Shown one piece after another: positions 16,744-26,473 of a stretch of DNA of 64,000 bases. Position numbers and translations under genes: made by a program. The notes beneath the pieces were generated by a model. That model did no database searches and was not told where the DNA came from. It saw only the letters and a program-made list of their open reading frames with translations. The stretch comes from Sphingobium scionense (lineage in GTDB: Bacteria > Pseudomonadota > Alphaproteobacteria > Sphingomonadales > Sphingomonadaceae): contig NZ_JACIEU010000025.1 in assembly GCF_014197035.1 (NCBI RefSeq), positions 1-64,000 on the forward strand. Direction: 5' to 3'. The first letter of the stretch is position 1. The number at the start of each line of letters is the position of its first letter.

Positions 16744-18855
16744 TCAGAATGTCCCCTTGACCATATAGGTGAAGGTCGGCCCGATCAGGCGGTCGCGGCT
16801 TTCCGTCGACAGGATCGGCGACGCCCCCCGCACGCCTTCATAGATGGTGCGCTCCCGGCGCGAACGGGCGTTCAGCATGTTGCCGACCGTGAAGCGCATG
16901 GTCAGCCCCATCACATTCTTGTTCTCGATAAAGGCCGAGGCGAAGACCGGCCCCTCCCAGATGCGGTCGACCTGGTTGCGGCGATAGCCTGCCTGCTGGT
17001 GCATATAGGATGCGGACACGCCCGTCGCCCAACTGGTGGCGGGCACGTCATAGCGGAAATCGCCTTCAAATTCCCAGTCGACAAACTCGCTCCAGTTGCG
17101 CGTCTGCCCGGTGAAGGGATCTTTCAGCCCCGACGTCTGGTAGACGATCGAGGTATCGAGCCGCGCCCCCTTCCAGCCGATCGGATCGAGGTTGAGCGTA
17201 TTGGTGGACACGATCGCCCAGGCCCATGCCTTGTCGATATTGCCCACCGCTTCGCCGGTCGCGCCGACGGGGATGATATCGACCCGGTCCTGCACATCGC
17301 GATAGATGAACTCCACCTTGGTCGAGCCCCATCGGCCCAGCCGCTTGTTCATCTCGGCGGTCCATGACCAATCCTGCTGCGGCCGCAGGTCGGCATTGCT
17401 GGCATTCTGGTTATTGTCGTCCAGGAAGGCACGCGCCAGAAAATCATAGAAATCGAGCTGCAGCACGCGCCGTTCCAGCTTGGCCGACAGGTCGAAGCTT
17501 TTGGTCGGCTTCCATGCCAGCGAGATCGATCCCTTGGGCCGGTCGAACACGCGGGTGATCCCGGCCGGGCCGGTCTGGGCGATCCGGGAATGTTCGGCAC
17601 CCAGTGCGACCTGCACCGACAGCGACTTTGCCAGCGGGCGCCCGAAGCTCAATATGGCTTCATAACGATCCTCCTTCACCCCGCCGCTCGCCTCGGGGAA
17701 AGGCTGCGACGTGAAGCCGCCCTCGGTCGGATCGAACGTGCCGAGCGAGGCGATATTGTCGAGCGAATTATAGGCCGCCTCTGCCGCCAGCTGCCAGTCG
17801 CCGCCCAGCATCTTCCAGCTATATTCGCCGCGCGCGATCGTTTCCTCCAGCGTGCCGACCTGCGCATAGCGATCCCCGCTCGCGGCGCGGCCATCCAGCG
17901 GCGTGTCGATCACTTCCGAGGAATAGGGTTCATGGCTGCGCCGTTCGAGGCCGATCAGCTTCAGGCGGCCGGGTCCGGCGGCGAATTCGAAATCGCCGCT
18001 GAACTGATAATTCCAGCTGTCATTATCCTCGCTGATCCGGCGCAGACGATCGGGATAGACCGGCGAACCGGTCCGTTCGCTGCGTTCCCGATAATGATGC
18101 CAGATCTGCTGATAGCTCGCGCCGAAATGGGCGACCGAACTGCCCGGCCCGTCCCAGGTGAACTGCCCCGAAATCTTCGGCGCATCATGGTTCGACGTCC
18201 ACACATCGTCACGCAGTTCGATCGCATCGCCGTTGCGCCCGCGGATCACCGTCTGGCCACCGGCGGCACTGCGCCGCGCCTCGTCATTGTTCAGCGCCAC
18301 CTCATATTGCAGCGCCCCCGTGCTGCCGCTGACCGAAACATTGCCCCGCGTATAAAGTTCGTCAGCAAAATGCGCCCGCATCACCGGCCGCCACTCGAAC
18401 TGGCCCGTCGTGCGGCCAGCCTTGTAGGTCAGATTGGCCACCTGGCCGCTCAGCCCCGGTATATCCAGGCTGGCGCCATCGACAATCTCGATGCGCTCGA
18501 CATTGGCGGCCGGAATACGGGTGAGCTGGGTTTCCAGATCGTCCGACTTGTTGGATGGGCGCGCGCCGTTGAACAGCACATTGCTGGTCGCCTGACCCAG
18601 GCCGCGCCGTTCCTGGCTTTCCTTGATCGCGAAGCCCGGCACCCGCAGCAACATGTCCCAGGCATTGCGCGGGGCAAAGCGCTGGAAATCGGCCGGCGTA
18701 TAGACGGCGCGTTCAGCCGGTCGGTTGGCGGCCGGATTTTCGACGATGGTCGGCTGCGTTTCGTCGCCGGACGCGGTCACATCCTGCGCGCGAACCGGTG
18801 ATGACGCCAGCGCCGCCCCGATGGCGACGGCTGTTGCATGAATCTTGATCTGCAT
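16744..18855 (-). CDS. TonB-dependent receptor
   Basis: This 703-residue outer-membrane receptor has a signal peptide (cleavage after SPVRA), then a plug domain containing TPADFQRFAPRNAWDMLLRV and NVERIEIVDGASLDIPGLSG, and a beta-barrel whose repeated aromatic strands end in KGTF. The plug is of the shorter type seen in sphingomonad receptors of unknown substrate. GAGGGGA stands before the ATG at 18855. No enzyme or regulator of clear specificity is adjacent, so the ligand cannot be assigned; a siderophore, vitamin or oligosaccharide are all possible. Confidence 0.85.
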   Translation of the reverse strand: MQIKIHATAVAIGAALASSPVRAQDVTASGDETQPTIVENPAANRPAERAVYTPADFQRFAPRNAWDMLLRVPGFAIKESQERRGLGQATSNVLFNGARPSNKSDDLETQLTRIPAANVERIEIVDGASLDIPGLSGQVANLTYKAGRTTGQFEWRPVMRAHFADELYTRGNVSVSGSTGALQYEVALNNDEARRSAAGGQTVIRGRNGDAIELRDDVWTSNHDAPKISGQFTWDGPGSSVAHFGASYQQIWHHYRERSERTGSPVYPDRLRRISEDNDSWNYQFSGDFEFAAGPGRLKLIGLERRSHEPYSSEVIDTPLDGRAASGDRYAQVGTLEETIARGEYSWKMLGGDWQLAAEAAYNSLDNIASLGTFDPTEGGFTSQPFPEASGGVKEDRYEAILSFGRPLAKSLSVQVALGAEHSRIAQTGPAGITRVFDRPKGSISLAWKPTKSFDLSAKLERRVLQLDFYDFLARAFLDDNNQNASNADLRPQQDWSWTAEMNKRLGRWGSTKVEFIYRDVQDRVDIIPVGATGEAVGNIDKAWAWAIVSTNTLNLDPIGWKGARLDTSIVYQTSGLKDPFTGQTRNWSEFVDWEFEGDFRYDVPATSWATGVSASYMHQQAGYRRNQVDRIWEGPVFASAFIENKNVMGLTMRFTVGNMLNARSRRERTIYEGVRGASPILSTESRDRLIGPTFTYMVKGTF

Positions 18856-18935
18856 TCCCCTCTTCGCGCCGCTGTCTTATGCCGACAGTTGCACGCTCCC
18901 CCTGCTGTGCCTGTGCGGACCGGACAGCCGCTCTT

Positions 18936-18948
18936 GCCTGAGTCAGGC
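18936..18948. promoter_or_regulatory. Perfect short palindrome upstream of the second TonB receptor
   Basis: GCCTGAGTCAGGC is a perfect inverted repeat around a single central base, about 81-93 bases upstream of the receptor start codon. It could be an operator, but no matching copy elsewhere in the window was noticed, and no confident promoter was found next to it. Confidence 0.25.
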
Positions 18949-19069
18949 CCGGTCCTGCTCCGCTGCTGCTGGCCGCATTTTCAGCGCGTCGCACCAGCGG
19001 ATCGACGAACAACATTGCGACGACGACAAATGTAGTTGTGGGCGATCCGTGCAACGACGCGACAGCACT

Positions 19070-19390
19070 TCACCCCTCCCGTTCGCGCGCCTTGACCTTG
19101 CGTATCTCGGCCAGCTGGCCCATCAAAATCGTCAACGCATCGCGCTCCGCCTGCGGCAGATCCTTCATCTCGAAATGGCGGATCAGCACTTCCAGCGCGT
19201 CGCCGATCCGGCCGATCTGCCGGCCATAGCTGCCGACCTCGTTCAGCACCGTGCGCTCAATGTCCGGGCGCGCCGTCTGGCCGAGCGCGATATTGATGAG
19301 CCCCACCTGACCGCCGCTCTGCGTCCAGGTCAGGGGATTGATCGCCTGCCACAACCGTTCGGGGGCCAATGCTACACTGAAAGGTTCCAT
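19070..19390 (-). CDS. Small conserved hypothetical protein
   Basis: This 106-residue soluble protein of unknown function is probably all-helical, with charged amphipathic stretches in the C-terminal half (LEVLIRHFEMKDLPQAERDA) and no signal peptide. The start at 19390 is set by AAGGAG eight bases upstream; the open frame extends further but has no better site. It lies on its own between a TonB receptor gene (same strand, about 210 bp away) and the divergent Atm1-type exporter. A coiled-coil or adaptor role would be a guess. Confidence 0.65.
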   Translation of the reverse strand: MEPFSVALAPERLWQAINPLTWTQSGGQVGLINIALGQTARPDIERTVLNEVGSYGRQIGRIGDALEVLIRHFEMKDLPQAERDALTILMGQLAEIRKVKAREREG

Positions 19391-19661
19391 GCCGTGCTCC
19401 TTGTCGGGGAAGGATGACGGAGGCGAAGCCTGCCATGGCCGCCGCATCGGGGCAAGATGCTGTCCTACAGCAGGCCGTCCTGCTATCCTTGCCACCCAGC
19501 CCCCGACTTTTCGATAGGATCGGCGGGGCGCAAGAAAATGTCAGAATGTGCGGGAAATGTGCGAAGTTAAGCGGATCATCTCCAACAAGGGACGCTTTTG
19601 CGTGGCCGGCCAAATGCCCGTGCCACTGGATTGCCGCCGGTCATGCGCTAAATAGCAACAA

Positions 19662-21506
19662 ATGCCCCCAGCCACGCCCGATTCCACGCCCCTTCCGCCC
19701 GCCTGGGCCACGCTGCGGCGCTTCATCCCCTATCTCTGGCCGGCCGATGCGCCGGCCTTGCGGCGCCGGGTCGCGGTGGCGCTGGTGCTGGTCGCGCTGG
19801 CCAAGGTCATCACCCTCGCCATGCCCTTCGCCTACAAGGGCGCGATCGACCGGATGGCGCCGGGGCTGGAACCGGCCGCCGGCCTCGCCATGGCGCTGGT
19901 CGTCGCCTATGCCGGCGCGCGCTTTGGCGGCGTGCTGTTCGACAATCTGCGCAACGCCATTTTCGAGAAGGTCGGGCAGGAAGCGGGCCGGCGCCTGGCC
20001 GACGATGTCTTCGTCCATCTCCACCGCCTGTCGCTGCGCTTCCATCTCGACCGCCGCACCGGCGCCGTAACCAAGATCGTCGAGCGCGGCACGAAAAGCA
20101 TCGACACGATGCTTTATTTCCTGCTGTTCAATATCGCGCCGACGGTGCTGGAACTGCTCGCCGTCTGCGCCATCTTCCTGGTCAAGTTCGGCCCCGGCCT
20201 GGTCGCCGCGACGCTGGCCATGGTCGCCCTCTATATCTGGTTCACCCGGCTCGTCACCGAATGGCGCAACCAGCTGCGCCGCGACATGGTCGACATGGAC
20301 ACCAGCGCGGTCGCCCATGCCGTCGACAGCCTGCTCAATTTCGAGACGGTGAAATATTTCGGTGCGGAGGAGCGCGAGGCGCGGCGCTACGGCACCGCCA
20401 TGCGCCGTTATGCCAAGGCGGCGGTGAAGTCGGAAAACAGCCTCGCCTGGCTCAATATCGGCCAGTCGCTCATCACCAACCTGATGATGGGCGGGGCGAT
20501 GGCCTATACCGTCTGGGGCTGGAGCCGGGGGCAATTTTCTACCGGCGACGTGGTGCTGGTGAACACGCTGTTGTCGCAGCTGTTCCGCCCGCTCGACCTG
20601 CTCGGCATGGTCTATCGCACCATCCGCCAGGGCCTGATCGACATGGAGGCGATGTACAAGCTGATCGACACCCAGACTGAAGTTGCCGACGTTCCCGGCG
20701 CCCCGGCGCTGCAGGTGGCGGGCGGCGCGGTTCGCTTCGACAGCGTCCGCTTCGGCTATGATCCCGAACGCGAGATCCTCCATGGCGTCAGCTTCGCGGT
20801 GCCGGCGGGCAAGACGCTCGCCATCGTCGGCCCATCGGGCGCGGGCAAATCGACCATCGCCCGCATTCTGTTCCGCTTCTACGATATCCAGGGCGGCACC
20901 GTGTCGATCGACGGGCAGGATATCGCCGCCGTGACGCAGGCATCGCTGCGCGCCGCGATCGGCATCGTGCCGCAGGACATGGTGCTGTTCAACGATACGG
21001 TCGGCTATAATATCGGCTATGGCCGCGAGGGCGCGCGCCAGGAAGAGATCGAGGCGGCGGCCAAGGCGGCATCGATCCACGACTTCATCCTGAGCCTGCC
21101 ACAGGGCTATGACACCCGCGTCGGCGAGCGCGGCCTCAAGCTGTCGGGCGGCGAGAAGCAGCGCGTCGCCATCGCCCGCACCCTGCTGAAAGACCCGCCG
21201 GTGCTGGTGCTGGACGAGGCGACCAGCGCGCTCGACAGCCGCACCGAGACCGAGATCCAGACCGTGCTGCGCGACATCAGCCGCAAGCGCACGACATTGG
21301 TGGTGGCCCATCGCCTGTCGACCGTGGTCGATGCCGACGAGATCATCGTGCTGGACGCCGGCCGCATCGTCGAGCGCGGCCGCCATGCCGATCTGGTCCG
21401 CGCCGACGGCCTCTACGCCACCATGTGGACCCGCCAGGCGACCGAGCGCGACGACATGCCGCAGGAACCGGGGATCGAGGACATGTTCGAGGTCGCTCCG
21501 CAATAG
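19662..21506 (+). CDS. Atm1-type ABC exporter (ABCB7/HMT1 family)
   Basis: This 614-residue half-transporter has six membrane helices in the first 330 residues and then a nucleotide-binding domain. Walker A GPSGAGKST is at about 390, signature LSGGEKQRV at about 494, Walker B VLVLDEATSALD follows, and the H-loop is AHRLST. The membrane part, with FDNLRNAIFEKVGQEAGRRL and HLDRRTGAVTKIVERGTK, matches the mitochondrial Atm1 / bacterial heavy-metal exporter branch. By family knowledge, including the well-studied Novosphingobium homologue, it exports glutathione-linked sulfur species or metal-glutathione conjugates from the cytoplasm and helps metal tolerance. It ends 4 bp before the convergent bluB gene. 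Confidence 0.9.
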   Translation: MPPATPDSTPLPPAWATLRRFIPYLWPADAPALRRRVAVALVLVALAKVITLAMPFAYKGAIDRMAPGLEPAAGLAMALVVAYAGARFGGVLFDNLRNAIFEKVGQEAGRRLADDVFVHLHRLSLRFHLDRRTGAVTKIVERGTKSIDTMLYFLLFNIAPTVLELLAVCAIFLVKFGPGLVAATLAMVALYIWFTRLVTEWRNQLRRDMVDMDTSAVAHAVDSLLNFETVKYFGAEEREARRYGTAMRRYAKAAVKSENSLAWLNIGQSLITNLMMGGAMAYTVWGWSRGQFSTGDVVLVNTLLSQLFRPLDLLGMVYRTIRQGLIDMEAMYKLIDTQTEVADVPGAPALQVAGGAVRFDSVRFGYDPEREILHGVSFAVPAGKTLAIVGPSGAGKSTIARILFRFYDIQGGTVSIDGQDIAAVTQASLRAAIGIVPQDMVLFNDTVGYNIGYGREGARQEEIEAAAKAASIHDFILSLPQGYDTRVGERGLKLSGGEKQRVAIARTLLKDPPVLVLDEATSALDSRTETEIQTVLRDISRKRTTLVVAHRLSTVVDADEIIVLDAGRIVERGRHADLVRADGLYATMWTRQATERDDMPQEPGIEDMFEVAPQ

Positions 21507-21510
21507 CGGG

Positions 21511-22146
21511 TCAGCACGCGCTGATCTGGGCCAGCGGATCGAGCCGCGCCTGCCAGCCCAGCCGGTCCAGTTCGGGCGTGTCGGCGACCGCTTCGGGATG
21601 GCCCAGGCACAGCAGCGCGACGAAGGCCCAGTCGTCAGGCACCGCCAGCGTCCGCGCGACAAAGGCCGGATCGAGGATCGATACCCAGCCGAGCGCCAGC
21701 CCGCGCGCCCGTGCGGCCAGCCACAGCGTATGGATCGCCAGCACCACCGAATAGAGCCGGGTCTGCGGCATGGTCGCCGCGCCCAGCCCCGCGCCGGCCT
21801 GTGTCGTATCGTCGCAGAAGACGGCGATGATCTCCGGCGCCTCGCGCAGCCCGTGCAGCTTCAGCGCGCGATAGGCATCATGCCGGGTGGCGTCGGTGAT
21901 CTGCACGGTGGCCCGTTCCCGCTCGGCATCGACATGATCGGCCAGCGCCGCGCGCAGCGCGGGCGTGCGCACCCGGACAAAGCGCCAGGGCTGGCTGTTG
22001 CCGACCGACGGCGCCAGCTGCGCCAGCGTCAGCAGCTCCAGCACCATCGACTCATCCAGCGGATCGGTGCGGAAATGGCGCGCGTCGCGGCGCCAGGTCA
22101 GCAGGTCGGTCAGGGTCGCGCAGAAATCGGGGGCGAAGGCCTGCAT
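21511..22146 (-). CDS. bluB: 5,6-dimethylbenzimidazole synthase
   Basis: This 211-residue nitroreductase-fold enzyme breaks down FMNH2 with oxygen to form 5,6-dimethylbenzimidazole, the lower ligand of cobalamin. Family marks are LLTWRRDARHFR near the N terminus, LAQLAPSVGNSQPWRFV, and GLGWVSIL-like ALGWVSILDP near residue 150. The ATG at 22146 shares its last base with the cobO stop (TGATG), so translation is coupled; the TTG one codon upstream is less likely. It is the last gene of the riboswitch-controlled cob operon. Confidence 0.92.
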   Translation of the reverse strand: MQAFAPDFCATLTDLLTWRRDARHFRTDPLDESMVLELLTLAQLAPSVGNSQPWRFVRVRTPALRAALADHVDAERERATVQITDATRHDAYRALKLHGLREAPEIIAVFCDDTTQAGAGLGAATMPQTRLYSVVLAIHTLWLAARARGLALGWVSILDPAFVARTLAVPDDWAFVALLCLGHPEAVADTPELDRLGWQARLDPLAQISAC

Positions 22147-22751
22147 CAATATTCGATGCCGGCCTGCGCCTTCACCCCGCTGCGGAAGGGATGCTTGATC
22201 ATCGTCATCTCGGTCACCAGGTCGGCGGCCTCGATCAGCGCCTCGGGCGCGTTGCGGCCGGTGACGACGACATGCTTCATCTCGTCCTTGGCGGTCAGCA
22301 CCGCCAGCACCTCGTCCAGCGGCAGATAGTCATAGCGCAGCACGATATTGAGTTCATCGGCCAGCACCATCGCATAGTCGGGATCGGCGACCATGCGCTT
22401 CACCTCGTCCCACGCCTCGCGCGCCAGCGCGATGTCGCGGCTGCGATCCTGCGTGTTCCAGGTGAAGCCCTCGCCCATCGGCTTGAACTCGATTCTGTCA
22501 GGGAAGGCGTCGAACACCGCCTTCTCGCCGGTGGTCATCGCGCCCTTCACGAACTGGACTACGCCGACCTTCTTGCCATGGCCGATCATGCGCACGACCA
22601 TGCCCAGCGCCGCCGTGGTCTTGCCCTTGCCCTTGCCGGTATGGACGATCAGCAGGCCCTTCTCCTGGGTCTTGGTCGCCATGATCTTGTCATGGGCGGC
22701 CTGCTTCTTCTTCATCTTTTCCGCATGCTGTTCGTCGGTGCGTTCGGCCAT
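22146..22751 (-). CDS. cobO: Cob(I)yrinic acid a,c-diamide adenosyltransferase
   Basis: This 201-residue enzyme attaches the adenosyl group to the cobalt of corrinoids. The P-loop HTGKGKGKTTAALG is at about 36-49, followed by VVRMIGHGKKVGVVQFVKG and the MVLADELNIVLRYDYL core of the CobA/CobO family. A basic, charged N-terminal helix (about residues 1-28) is usual for CobO. The ATG at 22751 follows AGGAGAG and starts 2 bp after the cobN stop; an in-frame start 60 bases upstream would overlap cobN and lacks a site. Confidence 0.94.
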   Translation of the reverse strand: MAERTDEQHAEKMKKKQAAHDKIMATKTQEKGLLIVHTGKGKGKTTAALGMVVRMIGHGKKVGVVQFVKGAMTTGEKAVFDAFPDRIEFKPMGEGFTWNTQDRSRDIALAREAWDEVKRMVADPDYAMVLADELNIVLRYDYLPLDEVLAVLTAKDEMKHVVVTGRNAPEALIEAADLVTEMTMIKHPFRSGVKAQAGIEY

Positions 22752-22753
22752 CG

Positions 22754-25700
22754 TCACTCTCCTGCAAGCTGGGCGAGCAGCATGCCCGCGCTGTTCGATC
22801 TGGGTTTCCACAGGCCGCGCTCCAGCGCCTCGGCCAGCCGCGCGGCGGTCTCGCGCAGGGCGGCGGGATTGGCGTCGGCCATGAAGGCGCGCACCGCCTC
22901 ATCCTCGATGAAGGCGGCGTGGACGGCGTCGAATTGATGGTCGCGCACCGCATGGGTGGTGGCGGCGAAGGCGAAGAGATAGTCGACCGAGGCGGCGATC
23001 TCGAACGCGCCCTTGTAGCCATGGCGCATGACCCCGGCGATCCATTTGGGGTTGGTGACGCGGGCGCGGACGATGCGGCCGATCTCATCCTCCAGCGTGC
23101 GGATCACCGGCCGCTCCGGGCGGCTATGGTCATTGTGATAGCTGAGCGGCCTTGTGCCCTTCAGATATTCGATGGCGGCGGCGATGCCGCCTTCGAACTG
23201 ATAATAATCATCGCTGTCGAGCAGGTCATGCTCGCGATTATCCTGATTCTGGACGACCGCATCGGCCTGGCCCAGGCGGGTGGCGAACAAGGCGCGTTCG
23301 CTGTCGCCCTCCACCCCCGCGCCATAGGCATAGCCGCCCCAGTCGAGATAGACTTGCGCCAGATCGGCGCGGCTGTGCCAGATCTTCTCGTCGATCATCG
23401 CCTGCAACCCCGCGCCATAGGCGCCGGGCTTCGATCCGAACACACGGGCACCGGCGCGGCGCGCGGCCTCCGCCGCATCGGCACCATCCGCCACCAGCGC
23501 CGCCTGTTCGGCGCGATGCCGGGCAGCGGCGGGATTATCCTCGTCCGGCTCGTCGAGCGCCATCACCGCGCGGGCGGCGCTGTCGATCAGGTCGATCTGT
23601 TCGGGGAAGGCGTCGCGGAAAAAGCCGGAGACGCGCAATGTCACGTCGACGCGCGGCCGGCCCAGCTCGGCGAGCGTCATCATCTCGAAGCCGACGACCC
23701 GCCCCGAACTCCATTCCCAGCGCGGCCGCACCCCCATCAGCGCCAGCGCCTGGGCAATATCGTCGCCGCCGGTGCGCATGTTCGCCGTGCCCCAGGCGGA
23801 CAAGGCGATGGCGCGGGGATAGTCGCCCTCGCGCTGGAGATAATCGTCGACCAGCAATTGCGCCGATCGCTGGCCCAAGTCCCAAGCGACGGCGGTCGGC
23901 ACCGCGCGGGTATCGACCGAAAAGAAATTGCGCCCGGTCGGCAGCACATCGGGCCGGCCGCGCGTCGGCGCGCCCGATGGTCCGGGCAGCACGAACCGGC
24001 CGTCGAGTCCCGCCAGCAGGGCCGCCGCCTCGCGCGGGCCACAGGCATCGACGCGCGGCGCCAGATCATCGGCGATCGCCGCCAGCACGGCGGCGCTGGC
24101 CGGGCCGACCGGCGCCGCGCCATCGACCAGAGCCGCCGCCAACAGTTCCAGCCGCTCGACCATGTCGCCATGGGTACGCCAGGCATCTGTGGATAAGTCC
24201 GTCATCGCCGCCGGATGCGGTCCATCCCACGGCGCACCCAGCACGCAATCGAGCGGATCGAAACCCAGCCCCAGATCATCGGCCAGCGCCCGCAGCAATG
24301 ATGCCTGCCCCGGATGATCGAGGCCACGCGGCGTCCGCGCCAGCGCGATCAGCAGATCGCGCCGCAGTCGCCCCTGCGGCGAGGCGGTAAAGACATGCAG
24401 CCCGTCGCGGATCTGCAATTCCTTCAGTTCGCACAGATAATTGTCGATCGCGGCGAGCGCGTCGTCATCATCGCCGGCGGCCCCCGCATCCTTGTCCAAC
24501 CCCTGGCTGCGGGCGAGGTCGATGATATCGCGGCGCAGCCGGTCGAGCCGGCGCGGGTCCATGCCGGCGGCAAGATAATATTCGTCCACCAGCGCTTCGA
24601 GCTGCTTGAGCGGCCCATAGCTTTCCGCCCGCGTCAGCGGCGGGGTCAGATGGTCGATAATGACGGCGCCGATGCGGCGCTTGGCCTGCGTCCCCTCGCC
24701 CGGATCATTGACGATGAAGGGATAGAGTTGCGGCACCGGTCCCGCGCAGATTTCGGGGAAGCAATCGGCCGAAAGCGACACCGCCTTGCCCGGCAGCCAT
24801 TCCAGATTGCCATGCTTGCCGACATGGACCAGCGCCTGCGCGCCGAAATCCTGCGCCAGCCAGACATGGAAGGCGAGATAGGCGTGCGGCGGCGGCAGCG
24901 CGGGGTCATGATAGCTGCTCTTGGGATCGATATTATAGCCGCGCGCCGGCTGCACCGCGATCGCGACATGGCCGAAGCGATGGACGGCGAGGCGAAAGGC
25001 GCCGTCCCGCACGAAGGGATCGGCCTCGGGCGGTCCCCAGCGACCGACCATGGCCTCACGCGCGCTGTCGGGCAGAGCGGCAAGGGCGGCGCGATAGACA
25101 TCGAGCGACAGGCTGACCTCGCCCGGCCGGTCGATCGACGCCCGGTCATTGGTGACGCCGCCGGTCATCAGCCGCATCAGCGCGGCGCCCTCGCGCGGGG
25201 CGGCGCCGATCGCATAGCCGGCTTCGCCCAGTCGGCACAGGATCGCGGCGGCGCTGGCCGGCGTATCGAGACCCACGCCATTGCCGATCCGGCCGTCGCG
25301 ATTGGGATAATTGGCGAGCACCAGCGCGACCCGACGCTCGGTCGGCGCGGTGCGGCGCAACGCCGCCCAGTTGCGCGCCAGATCGGCGACGAAGGCGACC
25401 CGGTCGGGTGCCACGCGCGGCACGACGATACCGCACTGGGTCCGCGCGTCGAACCGCTCGGCCGCCTTGAAGGCGACGGCGCGGGTGAAGAGGCGGCCGT
25501 CCACTTCGGGCAGGGCGACATTCATCGCCAGATCCCGCGGGCCAAGGCCACGGGCGGACCCGCGCCAGCTGCCCTCCTCGACCCCGGCAAAGGCGGTCTG
25601 CAGGATCGGGCAGTCGGCCTGTTCCAATATGCCCGGCACGCGCGGCTCGGACGAAGAGGAAGCGGCGAAGCTGGTCGCATTGACGATGATATCGGGCGCG

Positions 25701-26473
25701 ATGTCGGCCAGCAGCCCGCCGAGCCAGTCGCGCACGAACGGCTCGCGCAGCGCGCGGACATGCACGGCGGCGACATTGAAGCCGCGCGCCTGCAAGGCCA
25801 CCACCATCGCATCGACCGCGCTCAGCGTGCCGGCCACCACCAAAGCGCGATAGAAGATCAGCAGCGCCACCGGCCGCCCCGGGATCCAGGTCGCGCGCAG
25901 TTCGGCCACGCCCGGCCGGTCATGGCCGGGCAGATAGATGCCCGCGTCGGCGATCGGCAGCGGATGGTCGGGTTCGCCCGCATCCGCACCGGTCAGCCGG
26001 GCGGCGCAGCGCAGGAAGGACAGCGCATTGGCGGTGCCGCCCTGGCGCAGATAGTCGCGCAACTGCTCGCGCATCGCTGCCGGCACGGTGGAGGCCAGAT
26101 CCAGCGCCGGGTCGCCCTCGCGCCCGTCGGCGATCGCGGCGAAGGCGATGCCCCGTTCGCGCGCGACCTGCGCAATCTCGTCCACGCCATAGGGCCAGTA
26201 GCTCTTGCCGCCGAGCAGGATGACGCAGACGAAGCGCGCCTTGGCGATCACCTTCTCGACATAGAGATCGACCGAATAGGGATGCTTGAGCTGCAGCAGA
26301 TTGGCCAGCCGCACACTCGGCGCATCATCGGGCAGGCGCGCGGCAGCGGCGGCGAAACAGGCGAGATCGCTGTCCGCCACGGTCAGGATGACAATGTCGC
26401 CGGGCGGCTGGTCGAGATCGATCGCTTCCTCGCCGTCGCTGATCGTTCCCGGCGTGGCGGACAGGAGATGCAT
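22754..26473 (-). CDS. cobN: Cobaltochelatase subunit CobN
   Basis: This 1239-residue large subunit of the aerobic, ATP-dependent cobaltochelatase inserts cobalt into hydrogenobyrinic acid a,c-diamide. The length and segments such as LVHVGKHGNLEWLPGKAVSL and YFLAAGMDPRRLDRL-like YYLAAGMDPRRLDRL are diagnostic for the CobN/ChlH family. CobN rather than ChlH is supported by its place between cobW and cobO. The partner AAA+ subunits CobS and CobT are not in the window. The start codon shares one base with the cobW stop, so the two genes are translationally coupled. Confidence 0.95.
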   Translation of the reverse strand: MHLLSATPGTISDGEEAIDLDQPPGDIVILTVADSDLACFAAAAARLPDDAPSVRLANLLQLKHPYSVDLYVEKVIAKARFVCVILLGGKSYWPYGVDEIAQVARERGIAFAAIADGREGDPALDLASTVPAAMREQLRDYLRQGGTANALSFLRCAARLTGADAGEPDHPLPIADAGIYLPGHDRPGVAELRATWIPGRPVALLIFYRALVVAGTLSAVDAMVVALQARGFNVAAVHVRALREPFVRDWLGGLLADIAPDIIVNATSFAASSSSEPRVPGILEQADCPILQTAFAGVEEGSWRGSARGLGPRDLAMNVALPEVDGRLFTRAVAFKAAERFDARTQCGIVVPRVAPDRVAFVADLARNWAALRRTAPTERRVALVLANYPNRDGRIGNGVGLDTPASAAAILCRLGEAGYAIGAAPREGAALMRLMTGGVTNDRASIDRPGEVSLSLDVYRAALAALPDSAREAMVGRWGPPEADPFVRDGAFRLAVHRFGHVAIAVQPARGYNIDPKSSYHDPALPPPHAYLAFHVWLAQDFGAQALVHVGKHGNLEWLPGKAVSLSADCFPEICAGPVPQLYPFIVNDPGEGTQAKRRIGAVIIDHLTPPLTRAESYGPLKQLEALVDEYYLAAGMDPRRLDRLRRDIIDLARSQGLDKDAGAAGDDDDALAAIDNYLCELKELQIRDGLHVFTASPQGRLRRDLLIALARTPRGLDHPGQASLLRALADDLGLGFDPLDCVLGAPWDGPHPAAMTDLSTDAWRTHGDMVERLELLAAALVDGAAPVGPASAAVLAAIADDLAPRVDACGPREAAALLAGLDGRFVLPGPSGAPTRGRPDVLPTGRNFFSVDTRAVPTAVAWDLGQRSAQLLVDDYLQREGDYPRAIALSAWGTANMRTGGDDIAQALALMGVRPRWEWSSGRVVGFEMMTLAELGRPRVDVTLRVSGFFRDAFPEQIDLIDSAARAVMALDEPDEDNPAAARHRAEQAALVADGADAAEAARRAGARVFGSKPGAYGAGLQAMIDEKIWHSRADLAQVYLDWGGYAYGAGVEGDSERALFATRLGQADAVVQNQDNREHDLLDSDDYYQFEGGIAAAIEYLKGTRPLSYHNDHSRPERPVIRTLEDEIGRIVRARVTNPKWIAGVMRHGYKGAFEIAASVDYLFAFAATTHAVRDHQFDAVHAAFIEDEAVRAFMADANPAALRETAARLAEALERGLWKPRSNSAGMLLAQLAGE